Below are positions 1 to 7,048 of a stretch of DNA of 19,041 nt, piece after piece (position 1 is the stretch's first letter; each line of letters opens with the position of its first letter). The stretch is from positions 1-19,041 of the forward strand of contig CAZNFT010000035.1 of assembly GCA_964572745.1 (NCBI GenBank). Reading direction: 5' to 3'. Below the pieces are notes generated by a model. The model saw only the letters and a list, made by a program, of their open reading frames with translations, had not been told where the DNA came from and did not search any database. The stretch is from M50B103 sp041667565. Its GTDB lineage: Bacteria; Fidelibacterota; Fidelibacteria; Fidelibacterales; Fidelibacteraceae. The position numbers and the translations under genes are program-made.

Positions 1-48
1 GACACAGGGATTTTCAGTCCCCTGCTCTACCGACTGAGCTACAGAGCC
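1..48 (-). tRNA. tRNA-Phe (anticodon GAA), 3' part cut off by the window edge
   Basis: On the minus strand this reads as the 5' half of a tRNA. The acceptor strand GGCTCTG is at 48-42, followed by T8 and A9. A GCTC/GAGC D stem then encloses an AGTCGGTA loop. The anticodon stem GGGGA/TCCCT holds the loop CTGAAAA, which gives anticodon GAA (complement at 13-15), so phenylalanine. The variable region begins at the window edge; the T arm and acceptor 3' strand lie outside. It sits 74 bp downstream of rplS on the same strand. Whether it is co-transcribed is not visible, since no clear terminator separates them. Confidence 0.9.
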
Positions 49-122
49 ACAGAAATTTTTATGCAAATTTCAAAGCGGAAAATAATAATGCTTTTCGCGT
101 CAAAATGCAAGCGGAAAACCGA

Positions 123-470
123 CTATTTACGTACTTCTTTCATGCGTGTTGCTTTCTTGCCTTTAAGCTCGCGAATATAGTAAATTTTGGATCTGCGGAC
201 TTTACCAACCGATACGCGCTCGATCTTGGCAAGGTTGGGTGAATGTAAAGGGAAAATTCTTTCTACACCAATACCACCGGAAAGTTTTCTTACGGTAAAT
301 GTAGCGTTTATACCACTTCCTTTACGGGCAATACAAATACCTTTATACTGCTGAATTCTTTCTTTATTACCTTCACGGACCTTAACATCCACTACTAAAG
401 TATCACCGGCTTTAAATTCCGGGATATCGTCTCGCAAGTGCCCTATTGCTGCAACTTGTGTTTTATCCAT
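123..470 (-). CDS. rplS: 50S ribosomal protein L19
   Basis: Structural protein of the large ribosomal subunit, located near the 30S-50S interface. The 115-residue product matches the usual L19 length. It shows the family pattern: an FKAGDTLVVDVKV segment near residues 19-31, then RIQQYKGICIARKG, the TFTVRKLSGGIGVERIFP core and a basic C-terminus. An in-frame ATG lies 9 bp upstream at 479. I prefer the ATG at 470 because the AAAGGAG Shine-Dalgarno abuts the 479 codon directly but sits 9 nt from the one at 470. With this start, rplS overlaps the trmD stop by 8 nt (ATGGATAA), which suggests translational coupling. It is the last protein gene of the ffh-to-rplS cluster. Confidence 0.96.
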   Translation of the reverse strand: MDKTQVAAIGHLRDDIPEFKAGDTLVVDVKVREGNKERIQQYKGICIARKGSGINATFTVRKLSGGIGVERIFPLHSPNLAKIERVSVGKVRRSKIYYIRELKGKKATRMKEVRK

Positions 471-1179
471 TTTTGTCATCTCCTTTATCCGAATAGGCTT
501 TCCACATATCCGGTCTGCGTTCTTTTGTTTTAGTTATTCGTTCTTCTATTCGCCATTTATCAATGTTGGCATGATGCCCACTTAACAATACATCCGGTAC
601 CTTATGCCCTTCAAATTCTTCAGGACGTGTGTACCAGGGACAATCAAGCAGAGGATCTGAGAACGAATCACTTAAGGCAGAGTTAATTTCGCTAAGTACA
701 CCGGGTATTAGGCGTATGATCGCATCCATGATTACCACGGATGAAATCTCGCCGCCCGTTAGGACATAGTCCCCGATGGATATCTCGTCTGTTACCAACA
801 TATCTCGAATACGCTGGTCGATCCCCTTATAGTGCCCACATATGAATATCAAATGCTCCTCTAAAGAGAACTCATGAGCAAGTTCCTGCTTAAAGACAAC
901 TCCATCGGGAGTCGGGAACAGTACTCTGCTTTGGGCACCTTCGGGTGCTTGTTGCAAGAGGGTGCGAATGCCATCATACAGCGGTTGAGGAGTCATAACC
1001 ATGCCATCACCACCACCGAAAGGATAATCATCGGTTTTGCGGTGCTTGTCTTGAGAAAAATCTCTCAGGTCATGCACTCTAATCTCCACCAGTCCTTTTT
1101 TCTGAGCTCGTTTTACCATGCTCTGGTTTATGACCGGTAAGATCATGTCCGGAAAACAGGTCAATACATCAATGATCAT
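463..1179 (-). CDS. trmD: tRNA (guanine-N1)-methyltransferase TrmD
   Basis: Methylates G37 at N1 in tRNAs with a G36pG37 sequence, using S-adenosylmethionine, and so prevents +1 frameshifting. The 238-residue product is of normal length. SPOUT trefoil-knot signatures are present: CGHYKGIDQRI at 114-124 and DEISIGDYVLTGGE at 131-144, followed by DSFSDPLLDCPWYTRPEEF around 171-189, the linker region carrying the catalytic aspartate. The first of these has Lys where many proteobacterial enzymes have Glu (YKG rather than YEG), which I recall as common in Bacteroidota-like TrmD. The start overlaps the end of rimM by 11 nt and the end overlaps rplS. The order rimM-trmD-rplS is the conserved bacterial arrangement. 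Confidence 0.97.
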   Translation of the reverse strand: MIIDVLTCFPDMILPVINQSMVKRAQKKGLVEIRVHDLRDFSQDKHRKTDDYPFGGGDGMVMTPQPLYDGIRTLLQQAPEGAQSRVLFPTPDGVVFKQELAHEFSLEEHLIFICGHYKGIDQRIRDMLVTDEISIGDYVLTGGEISSVVIMDAIIRLIPGVLSEINSALSDSFSDPLLDCPWYTRPEEFEGHKVPDVLLSGHHANIDKWRIEERITKTKERRPDMWKAYSDKGDDKNG

Positions 1180-1678
1180 CCATCATTCCTTCCAATAATT
1201 GGACATGAAGAATCCCCTGTTCATCATCGATGTCCTCGATGAACTCTTCCACATAGGGAAGCATAACAGTTGATCCGTCCATTGTTATGAATATGATCAT
1301 GTCCTGACCCGGCAGTTCTTGTATTTCCTTTACTTCACCAATTTGGATTCCGTTTTCAAAGACTTTATAGCCTTCAATATCAGTGTCCTCTTCGAGTTCA
1401 GGAAAAGAACTTGCCTGTTTGTCCGTAATAAACAATGCGCTGTGTGTCAATCGGGTGGCCGCTTCCTTACTTTCAATACCTTCTACAGAAATGCACAAGC
1501 GTGAATTCCTGTTTTCGACTGATAGTAAGGCATGGACTTCATCCGGTTCAACACCATTGCCAACATATACATATTTCAATGAGCGTAACGCTTCCGCGTT
1601 TAGCTTCGGTTCAGTGAGATAAAATTTTCCTTCCAGACCAAAGGATTTTCCAATATAGCCAATGATCTTAAAAGACAT
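1169..1678 (-). CDS. rimM: 16S rRNA processing factor RimM
   Basis: Ribosome maturation factor that assists assembly of the 30S head domain around S19. The 169-residue product has two expected parts. The N-terminal RimM beta-barrel begins MSFKIIGYIGKSFGLEGKF. The C-terminal PRC-barrel-like domain spans about residues 95-165 and includes DIEGYKVFENG, VMLPYVEEFIEDID and LHVQLLEGM. The frame stays open upstream to 1807, but those 43 codons overlap khpA and do not look like RimM, so the ATG at 1678 is chosen. It lies 13 nt after the khpA stop with a weak AGG-type ribosome binding site. It overlaps trmD by 11 nt. Confidence 0.95.
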   Translation of the reverse strand: MSFKIIGYIGKSFGLEGKFYLTEPKLNAEALRSLKYVYVGNGVEPDEVHALLSVENRNSRLCISVEGIESKEAATRLTHSALFITDKQASSFPELEEDTDIEGYKVFENGIQIGEVKEIQELPGQDMIIFITMDGSTVMLPYVEEFIEDIDDEQGILHVQLLEGMMDDH

Positions 1679-1691
1679 ATTTTGCCTGAAC

Positions 1692-1928
1692 TTATCTATC
1701 AATAATATCAAGTGTCGAACGTGATTGTCCGGCTTTTGCTGATACCGCTGTAAGCAGTGTGCGTAAAGCTTGAGCTGTCCGACCATGTTTGCCAATAACT
1801 TTACCAAGATCAGCTTGAGCTACTCTCAACTCGTAAATCGTGTTATTTTCACTTTCTATCTTGGTAACATTTACTTCATCCGGATTATCAACCAAGCGTT
1901 TAACAATCGATTCTACAAATTCTTGCAT
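1692..1928 (-). CDS. khpA: KH-domain RNA-binding protein KhpA (YlqC/UPF0109 family)
   Basis: A 78-residue single KH-domain protein. The RNA-binding GxxG loop is GKHG at residues 46-49, within LGKVIGKHGRTAQALRTLL. In Firmicutes the KhpA/KhpB pair binds many transcripts and affects cell elongation; in this lineage the role is an inference. The length matches the family, which is typically 75-80 residues. The position between rpsP and rimM is the classical one for this family. An AAAGGG ribosome binding site precedes the ATG. A 69-bp gap separates it from the rpsP stop, the largest gap in this cluster, and it contains no obvious hairpin terminator. Confidence 0.93.
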   Translation of the reverse strand: MQEFVESIVKRLVDNPDEVNVTKIESENNTIYELRVAQADLGKVIGKHGRTAQALRTLLTAVSAKAGQSRSTLDIIDR

Positions 1929-1997
1929 GTCAGCCCTTTCTATTTGAATTTCTAGTTGCTTGTTTATTGATGATCAAAACACCCGGACCCCAGTCAA

Positions 1998-2558
1998 TTA
2001 TTCAGCAGCTTTTTCTGCTGTATCTTTATCAGAGACAGGTGCTTTTTCTTTCGGCACGTCCGCTGTAGTTTTAGCGGAAGTGGACTCTTCAACAGGAACT
2101 TCAGGTATTTCTTCCTTAACAGCAGCAGCTTCCTTAACGGGAGTGGCTTCTTTAACAGGTGCTGCTTCTACTTCCTTCGGCGCGTCCGCTGTAGCTTTAG
2201 CAGAGGTGGCTGGGGCTTCTTTTTTATCGTCTTTAGCTTTTTTAGCGAGTTCCCATTTTTGAAGTTCAATTTTCTTTTGATCTTCGGAAATATTTGAATT
2301 TTCAAGATGCCATTTCAACATAATACCTTCTTTAGAAAGCATTCTTTTTACGGTATCCGAAGGCTGTGCACCAACTTTTAACCAATGAAATACTCGATCT
2401 TCTTGTACGCTGAAATTATTGTTTTCTTTGATAGGATCGTAGGTTCCAATTTGTTCGATAAAGCGGCCATCACGACGAGAGCGTGAATCTGCAACGACTA
2501 CACGGTAAAATGGACGGTTTCTTCTACCCATTCTTGTTAACCGGATTTTTACTGACAC
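1998..2558 (-). CDS. rpsP: 30S ribosomal protein S16 with long low-complexity C-terminal tail
   Basis: Small-subunit assembly protein. Residues 1 to about 82 are a standard S16: MSVKIRLTRMGRRNRPFYR, ADSRSRRDGRFIEQIGTYDP, and a segment ending SDTVKRMLSKEGI. Translation starts at GTG (2558-2556), which is well supported by AAAGGAG 6 nt upstream and by the conserved N-terminus. The protein then continues for about 100 residues rich in Ala, Lys, Glu, Pro and Thr, giving 186 residues against the usual 80-90. Within the tail, residues 118-129 and 160-171 are near-identical (TSAKATADAPKE and TSAKTTADVPKE) and come from an 88% identical 34-bp DNA duplication. S16 tails are known in Bacteroidota-like lineages; this one looks intrinsically disordered. 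The Shine-Dalgarno overlaps the ffh stop codon. Confidence 0.95.
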   Translation of the reverse strand: MSVKIRLTRMGRRNRPFYRVVVADSRSRRDGRFIEQIGTYDPIKENNNFSVQEDRVFHWLKVGAQPSDTVKRMLSKEGIMLKWHLENSNISEDQKKIELQKWELAKKAKDDKKEAPATSAKATADAPKEVEAAPVKEATPVKEAAAVKEEIPEVPVEESTSAKTTADVPKEKAPVSDKDTAEKAAE

Positions 2559-2569
2559 TGTGTTCTCCT

Positions 2570-3904
2570 TTAGTTCTTCCAGGGCATGTTCTTCATATTT
2601 GCCATTGCCCCTTTGGGAAGTTTCATTTTGTTCATTTTTTTCATCATTTTTTTCATCTGATCAAATTGATTCAAGAGTCGATTGACATCTGCTACGTGGG
2701 TACCCGACCCGGCAGCTATTCGTTTGCGCCTGCTTGCGTTAATGACATTAGGTTTTGATTTTTCCTTCTTGGTCATCGAATTCAGGATTGCTTGCGTCCT
2801 TGTGAACTGTTTTTCATCCACTTGGGCATTTTTCATTTGTGCTGCCCCGGGGATCATATCCAACAAAGAAGAAAGCGGTCCCATTTTTTGCAAACTCTTT
2901 AACTGATCCTGAAAATCCTGAAGATCAAATGAGTTCTTCTTGATTTTTTCTTCCAGTTTTTGCGCTTCTTTTTCGTCAAAGGCCTCTTGAGCCTTTTCAA
3001 CCAGGGAGACGACATCGCCCTTACCGAGAATGCGATTGGCAAAACGATCGGGATGAAATTTTTCAAGATCATCCAAGGTTTCACCCATTGATATATATTT
3101 TATCGGCTTTCCTGTAACAGATCTGATAGAAAGAGCAGCACCGCCTCGTGTATCACCATCTAATTTGGTTAAGACAATTCCGCTTACATTCAACCTTTCA
3201 TTAAAAGCCTTTGCCGCATTCACGGCATCCTGTCCGATCATACCATCAGCCACGAATAAAACTTCCTTGGGTTTCAGCTCCTTATGTATGCTGTTAACCT
3301 CATCCATCATGACATCATCAATATGTAATCGACCCGCAGTATCAAAGATCAGAACGTTCACATCACTTTTCCGTGCTTCTGCAAGCGCGTGCTTACAGAT
3401 CCTCACGGCATTCTTGCTATCTTCCCTATAGACAGGCACTCCAATTTGCTTACCAAGAACCTGTAATTGCTCAATAGCTGCAGGACGGTAAATATCAGCC
3501 GCGACCATCATGGGTCGTTTACCACTTTCCTTGAGCTGTTTGGCAAGTTTTGCTACAAAAGTCGTTTTACCGGACCCTTGTAAACCAACTACCATGATCA
3601 TGGCAGGAGGAAGACCATCAAGTTGTAAAGGAACATGCTCTTCACCCAGAAGATCTATCATCTCATCATGGATGATCTTAACGACCATCTGGCCGGGAGT
3701 AATGCTTGTAAGGACCTTTTCTCCTAAAGCTTTCTCTTTTACCTTGGCGATAAACTCCTTGGCAACTGTGTAGTTCACATCAGCTTCAAGTAAAGTCCGC
3801 CTAACCTCGCGCAAAACATCGGAAATATTCTGTTCCGTTATTTTACCCTGGCCCCGTAATTTTTTAAAGATCGCTTGTAGATTGTCCTGTAACTGTTCAA
3901 GCAT
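2570..3904 (-). CDS. ffh: Signal recognition particle GTPase Ffh (SRP54)
   Basis: The protein subunit of SRP: it binds 4.5S RNA and hydrophobic signal sequences and docks with FtsY to deliver ribosomes to the membrane. The 444-residue product has an N domain (1-90) and a G domain with GLQGSGKTT at 107-115, DTAGR at 188-192 and TKLDGDTRGG at 246-255. A methionine-rich M domain (about 300-440) contains MGPLSSLLDMIPG, RRKRIAAGSG and repeated KKMMKKMNKMK. The frame is open to 3994, but the extra 30 residues are hydrophobic and atypical. The ATG at 3904 has GGAG about 9 nt upstream and begins the canonical MLEQLQDNL. It is the first gene of the cluster, 11 nt ahead of rpsP. Confidence 0.97.
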   Translation of the reverse strand: MLEQLQDNLQAIFKKLRGQGKITEQNISDVLREVRRTLLEADVNYTVAKEFIAKVKEKALGEKVLTSITPGQMVVKIIHDEMIDLLGEEHVPLQLDGLPPAMIMVVGLQGSGKTTFVAKLAKQLKESGKRPMMVAADIYRPAAIEQLQVLGKQIGVPVYREDSKNAVRICKHALAEARKSDVNVLIFDTAGRLHIDDVMMDEVNSIHKELKPKEVLFVADGMIGQDAVNAAKAFNERLNVSGIVLTKLDGDTRGGAALSIRSVTGKPIKYISMGETLDDLEKFHPDRFANRILGKGDVVSLVEKAQEAFDEKEAQKLEEKIKKNSFDLQDFQDQLKSLQKMGPLSSLLDMIPGAAQMKNAQVDEKQFTRTQAILNSMTKKEKSKPNVINASRRKRIAAGSGTHVADVNRLLNQFDQMKKMMKKMNKMKLPKGAMANMKNMPWKN

Positions 3905-3936
3905 ATACCGTACTCCAAAATAGCTCAGAAATATAA

Positions 3937-3944
3937 CAAATATA
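3937..3944 (-). promoter_or_regulatory. Candidate -7 box for the ffh cluster
   Basis: On the minus strand TATATTTG matches the Bacteroidota housekeeping -7 consensus TAnnTTTG exactly and lies 33-40 nt before the ffh start. No good -33 TTG box is seen at the expected distance. The region is very AT-rich, so a chance match is possible. An ATTGCAAT octamer, also found repeatedly at 15526-15664, lies upstream at 3973-3980. Confidence 0.3.
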
Positions 3945-4054
3945 TTTTCGAAAGCAAATAATTTTACATTCAATTGCAATATAATGATAATCAAAAACTT
4001 ATCGCAAGGAAAAATAATAAGTAATTATTTCAAGAAAAACATCTTCATAAGACA

Positions 4055-4080
4055 TAGGGGCACATATTTTTGCGCCCCTA
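4055..4080 (-). terminator. GC-rich hairpin downstream of the iron-sulfur protein gene
   Basis: A perfect 7-bp stem, TAGGGGC/GCCCCTA, encloses a 12-nt AT-rich loop. It starts 32 bp beyond the stop codon at 4113 and precedes the ffh promoter region, so a terminator role is plausible. There is no strong T-run after the stem on the minus strand, so it may instead be a dispersed palindrome. Confidence 0.5.
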
Positions 4081-4112
4081 CGAGTCAATTATATCAAAAA
4101 AATATATCTAAA

Positions 4113-6056
4113 TTATTTTACCGCTTTAACCGTAAAAGGTCCTTTAAAGATAAAAACATTATCATATTCTTTTGTTGAACCATCACTAAGCAAACAGGTT
4201 AACATCTCTTTATTAAGATGTTTCATGATATTATCAGCATTGGTACTATCGGACATAAAGTAAACCTGTAAGATCGGATTTTCTCTAAATTCGGTTTTAA
4301 TACGAACTGTTCCCGGCTCAAAAGACATATGAGATGTGAGATGACCCATTCTACGGAAAGCTGTGGGGTCCTCACCGTTAACAAAATCAATCTCAAAGAT
4401 ATTCATCTTTGCCGGATCTTGTTCATTATACTTATTAAAAGCCCTGTCATAAGCAGAGAAGAATGATTTACGGTACTCAAGATAGGTTACTGTATCAATG
4501 ACTTCGCCTTCGTTTTCAAGTGAGAAATCAAGTTCCTTTTGAATTGCTTTACCTTCTGACATATATTCATACTCAGGAACTTCGATCAAGTCCTTGATTT
4601 CTTCAGGTTTCACTTTTTCAGGATCCATGTAAATTACAACAATAACCGGTTCACCAAACTCAGTATAAAAACCATAAATGCCTTTATTTTTCATGAGCAA
4701 GCGATAGACATCTATATTATCTTCACCATCAAATAATTCCCAGATACCCACGCGATACGCTATTAAGCTTTCGGGGGCGTTGTCTAATGTAACATTTTTC
4801 TGAATATTATATTTCGAAGGTGAAAAAACAGTGCGTTTTACACGCAAGAGATCAACCATCGTGGTATCGTAGTAAACAATAGCTTTCTTTTTAGAAGCCC
4901 AGACATCAAGTCCAACAATACCTCTTGTTCTGGCAACTTTGTTTTTAAGGGAAACTGCAGTACCATAGCAATGAAGTGATGAAAGATCTTCAAACACTTC
5001 CTTTTTTACGGTATTCATGGATGAAGCTTCTTCGTAGTTACCCCAACGTTCCGAAAGTGTTGCCATAGGAAATTGTTTAGCCAAGATCAAAGATAAGCCA
5101 ATCACAACAACCATAACAATCACAGGCATCCATTTGCCACCCTTGACCTTTAGAGTATTATTAACGGGGCAAGATTTTACACAATCCAGACATAAAGTAC
5201 AATCAGGGTGCGTTACCGGAGTAGCGTCACTTACTTCAATACCTTCGGGGCAATGGTCATCACAGACTTTACAACTTGTGCAAGTATCCTCGCTTCTTTT
5301 GACCTTAAATGGGGAAATACTAAAGAATTTAAATCTCAATGCTTCGGTCAGCGCTGTTGCTGCTATAACAACAAGTAGCAACCAGAATAATGGGATCTTA
5401 ACTCCAATCCACAATAATATAAGATAAAGCAAAATAATGGGACCTGTTACCAGGATATTTGCAAAAACATTGCTCAATGCTCCCAGGAAGCAAAAATATT
5501 TACACCAGAACTTCTTGAAAAAGATAGATGCAATGATGACTGCTGCCATTGTTAGCAAAGAAAGCAGAAGAACTGTATCCACATTAAATCCCGATACAGG
5601 GCCAAAATAGGGGCATAATTTTTTACACCAGAGCTCAGAAGAGATCATGGTAAAATACGCCGCTAAAAAGAGTAGTACATATTTCCCCAAACGTAAAATA
5701 CGGTCAGCGATCTTATTCATTTTAATAGAAACGCCCAGACGTACACCCAATTTATTAAACCATTCGCTAACTGTTCCCACGGGACAAAGCCATCCGCAAA
5801 ACAGTTTACCGACCAAAATGATCATCAATAGAACGCCTAATCCAATAAATACCTGCGTTTCACTGATCGAGCAGGCCATACTACCCAAATTCAATTTCGA
5901 ACCCAAAGACATTAAACCGCCAAAGGGACAGAATTTTTCCATATCCGGAACAAAGTTTGCTTTGACAGCACCAAGAATCAGTGCGCCAATAACCAAGGCA
6001 AGAACAAAAAACTGAGTCAGCATTCTTGTCTTGTTGTGAAACCATTTCTTCTTCAT
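4113..6056 (-). CDS. Membrane 4Fe-4S protein of the NapH/CcoG type with C-terminal HMA-like region
   Basis: A 647-residue predicted inner-membrane electron-transfer protein. Hydrophobic segments lie near 12-32, 69-90, 122-140, 160-181, 196-240 (two) and 309-328. Cysteine motifs of the polyferredoxin membrane family are present: CPFGG at 43, CGWLCPVG at 87-94, C144/C148 and C185/C189. Two soluble ferredoxin-type clusters follow: C259-C262-C265-C269P and C286-C289-C292-C296P. After the last membrane segment come about 315 residues. Around 350-415 they resemble a heavy-metal-associated fold (SLHCYGTAVSLKNKVARTRG) with a single Cys instead of CxxC. Residues 440 onward are charged and unassigned. 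The family includes NapH, CcoG and RdxA, which move electrons or act in metal and cytochrome maturation; the substrate here is unknown. It appears monocistronic. AAAGGA precedes the ATG by 8 nt. Confidence 0.85.
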   Translation of the reverse strand: MKKKWFHNKTRMLTQFFVLALVIGALILGAVKANFVPDMEKFCPFGGLMSLGSKLNLGSMACSISETQVFIGLGVLLMIILVGKLFCGWLCPVGTVSEWFNKLGVRLGVSIKMNKIADRILRLGKYVLLFLAAYFTMISSELWCKKLCPYFGPVSGFNVDTVLLLSLLTMAAVIIASIFFKKFWCKYFCFLGALSNVFANILVTGPIILLYLILLWIGVKIPLFWLLLVVIAATALTEALRFKFFSISPFKVKRSEDTCTSCKVCDDHCPEGIEVSDATPVTHPDCTLCLDCVKSCPVNNTLKVKGGKWMPVIVMVVVIGLSLILAKQFPMATLSERWGNYEEASSMNTVKKEVFEDLSSLHCYGTAVSLKNKVARTRGIVGLDVWASKKKAIVYYDTTMVDLLRVKRTVFSPSKYNIQKNVTLDNAPESLIAYRVGIWELFDGEDNIDVYRLLMKNKGIYGFYTEFGEPVIVVIYMDPEKVKPEEIKDLIEVPEYEYMSEGKAIQKELDFSLENEGEVIDTVTYLEYRKSFFSAYDRAFNKYNEQDPAKMNIFEIDFVNGEDPTAFRRMGHLTSHMSFEPGTVRIKTEFRENPILQVYFMSDSTNADNIMKHLNKEMLTCLLSDGSTKEYDNVFIFKGPFTVKAVK

Positions 6057-6252
6057 GTTTAGTCCTTTATTTTAACTATAAAATATAAGGTAGAAGAGAG
6101 GAAAAAACAAAAAAGAAACGATAAACTTTCAAAAAAAAGTCGTCAGGATTAATCAGGTATAAAGGTAAGAAGGTATTATGGTCGCGAGGATTAATTTGCT
6201 AAGAAAGTCAAAGGTCATCAGGATGATTTTTTCCTGGAGGAGGTAGAGACAA

Positions 6253-6287
6253 GTTGATAAGGTCGATAAAGTCGATATGTCGATAAT
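6253..6287. repeat. 9-bp tandem repeat, about four copies
   Basis: Degenerate tandem units gttgataag, gtcgataaa, gtcgatatg and tcgataatt follow each other directly. On the minus strand they would read as a Leu-Ser-Thr repeat inside a short open frame (6153-6350), which I consider non-coding. No function can be assigned. Confidence 0.6.
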
Positions 6288-6575
6288 TCTCCGTTTTGGC
6301 GACGATGATATCTTTTGTGAGAAGTGTAATTTAGAAAAGACTTGGGGCAAATGATTAACTCAAAGCTTTGATCTTCTTATCATTAATAAATAAATTGGGG
6401 CAAGGTCTCAATGATGTCTTAGAGAAAACATCTGAGAGTGCTTTAAGTCAATCAGTATTAGTTAATAAAAGTGAAAATAACTCTGACGCATGGAGAGATC
6501 TCCTTGAATATTGAACAAGGATCAACTTCGCCAAGGCTTCGTCGATTAAAATGAACGATTTTTGATTTAGGAAGT

Positions 6576-6716
6576 CCTCGATATCGAATGTTGAATCGTT
6601 TGAAATATTCAACCCCGACGTATGGAGGGGTTTTTCAATAATGACCCGGGGTGAAACCCGGGGATTTACTATCTCTAAAGCAAAACAACCCTGACTGAAA
6701 TGGAGGGGTTGATCTT
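6576..6716 (+). repeat. 141-bp multi-hairpin dispersed element, copy A
   Basis: This copy is inverted relative to 18901-19041, with only three substitutions and two single-base indels over 141 bp. It contains several potential stem-loops: TTGAAT/ATTCAA (6591-6612), AACCCC/GGGGTT (6611-6632, followed by five T), CCCGGG/CCCGGG (6645-6662) and AACCC/GGGTT (6687-6710). It has no coding capacity. Both copies lie between genes. It looks like a repetitive extragenic palindromic-type element or a non-autonomous mobile element. The AACCCC hairpin with its T-run could also terminate plus-strand transcription. Confidence 0.9.
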
Positions 6717-6721
6717 CTTCT

Positions 6722-6839
6722 GACAGAATAAAGACGCAGCAACTTGTCCGCCGACCTGTGAACCGGCCTGTGCGCCAAAGCTCCGCAGGAGCGAAGGTGT
6801 AAGCCCCGAATTGTCGGGGCGCAGGAGGCTTATTCTGTC
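6722..6839. repeat. 118-bp element with perfect 10-bp inverted ends (MITE-like)
   Basis: GACAGAATAA at 6722-6731 is matched by its exact reverse complement TTATTCTGTC at 6830-6839. The interior is distinctly more GC-rich than its flanks and holds small hairpins: GCCG/CGGC (6750-6767), GCTCC/GGAGC (6780-6792) and GCCCCG/CGGGGC (6803-6820). There is no open frame of note and no obvious target duplication. It could be a miniature inverted-repeat element or a structured RNA region; I cannot tell which. Confidence 0.55.
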
Positions 6840-6853
6840 TAAAAGCTATCCAG

Positions 6854-6985
6854 TTATCCTGTTATCCTATCAACAAGCAATCCGGTTTATCCTGTTATCC
6901 TATCAACAAGTAATCCGGTTTATCCTGTTATCCTGTCAACAAGTAATCCGCTTTATCCTGTTATCCTGTCAAAAAATATCCCGTC
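6854..6985. repeat. 33-bp tandem repeat array, about 3.5 copies
   Basis: Units begin at 6854, 6887, 6920 and 6953. Each starts TTATCCTGTTATCCT and the first three end in AATCCGGT or AATCCGCT; the last degenerates after about 18 bp into AAAAAATATCCCGTCATC. Copies differ by one or two bases. The 33-bp period keeps a plus-strand frame open (6811-7044), encoding a repeating 11-residue peptide with no gene-like features. A related 51-bp family lies inverted at 18617-18825. There are no unique spacers, so this is not a CRISPR array. Confidence 0.85.
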
Positions 6986-6999
6986 ATCTCGTTACAAAA

Positions 7000-7025
7000 A
7001 AAGGCCCCGATCTCTCGAGGCCTTT
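7000..7025 (-). terminator. Intrinsic terminator of the receptor/secreted-protein operon
   Basis: On the minus strand an 11-bp stem AAAGGCCTCGA/TCGGGGCCTTT (one G-T wobble) with loop GAGA is followed by a run of seven T. It lies 24 bp beyond the stop of the gene at 7049. Its core resembles the terminator at 18581 (CCTCGA...ATCGGGG). Confidence 0.93.
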
Positions 7026-7048
7026 ACTAATATGTATAAAATGATTAC

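Larger units (their letters stand above)
6057..7048. other. About 1-kb gene-free, repeat-rich intergenic region
   Basis: No gene is convincing here. The AT-rich 6057-6130 part should hold the promoter of the iron-sulfur protein gene. It is followed by a 9-bp tandem repeat near 6253, a short open stretch at 6359-6514 that may be a gene remnant, and a 141-bp multi-hairpin element. After these come a 118-bp element with inverted ends, a 33-bp tandem array and the terminator of the gene at 7049. These are listed separately where supportable. The mixture resembles the dispersed-repeat intergenic DNA seen in several FCB-group genomes. Confidence 0.7.

Noticed and set aside
874..1140. Plus-strand open frame of 88 codons inside trmD
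   Set aside because: It is antisense to a conserved gene and has no recognisable protein features.
1679..1807. N-terminal extension of RimM by 43 residues
   Set aside because: It overlaps khpA in another frame and does not resemble RimM, whose canonical start is at 1678.
1960..2262. Plus-strand Ala/Ser-rich open frame of 100 codons
   Set aside because: It is the antisense image of the low-complexity rpsP tail.
3905..3994. N-terminal extension of Ffh by 30 residues
   Set aside because: The extension is hydrophobic, is not part of the SRP54 family, and overlaps the likely promoter. The ATG at 3904 has a proper Shine-Dalgarno.
6153..6350. Minus-strand open frame of 65 codons upstream of the iron-sulfur protein gene
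   Set aside because: It contains the 9-bp tandem repeat as a Leu-Ser-Thr run and has no ribosome binding site or family resemblance.
6854..6960. Homing-endonuclease (I-SceI-like) target sequences, because the units contain TTATCCTGTTATCC
   Set aside because: Similarity to the 18-bp site is partial, and no LAGLIDADG gene or intron is seen.
6854..6985. CRISPR array
   Set aside because: Units are directly adjacent with no unique spacers, and no cas gene is in the window.
6811..7044. Plus-strand open frame encoding a repeating ILLSYQQVIRF-like peptide
   Set aside because: It is created by the 33-bp tandem repeat, whose length is a multiple of three. It runs into the opposite-strand terminator and has no ribosome binding site.
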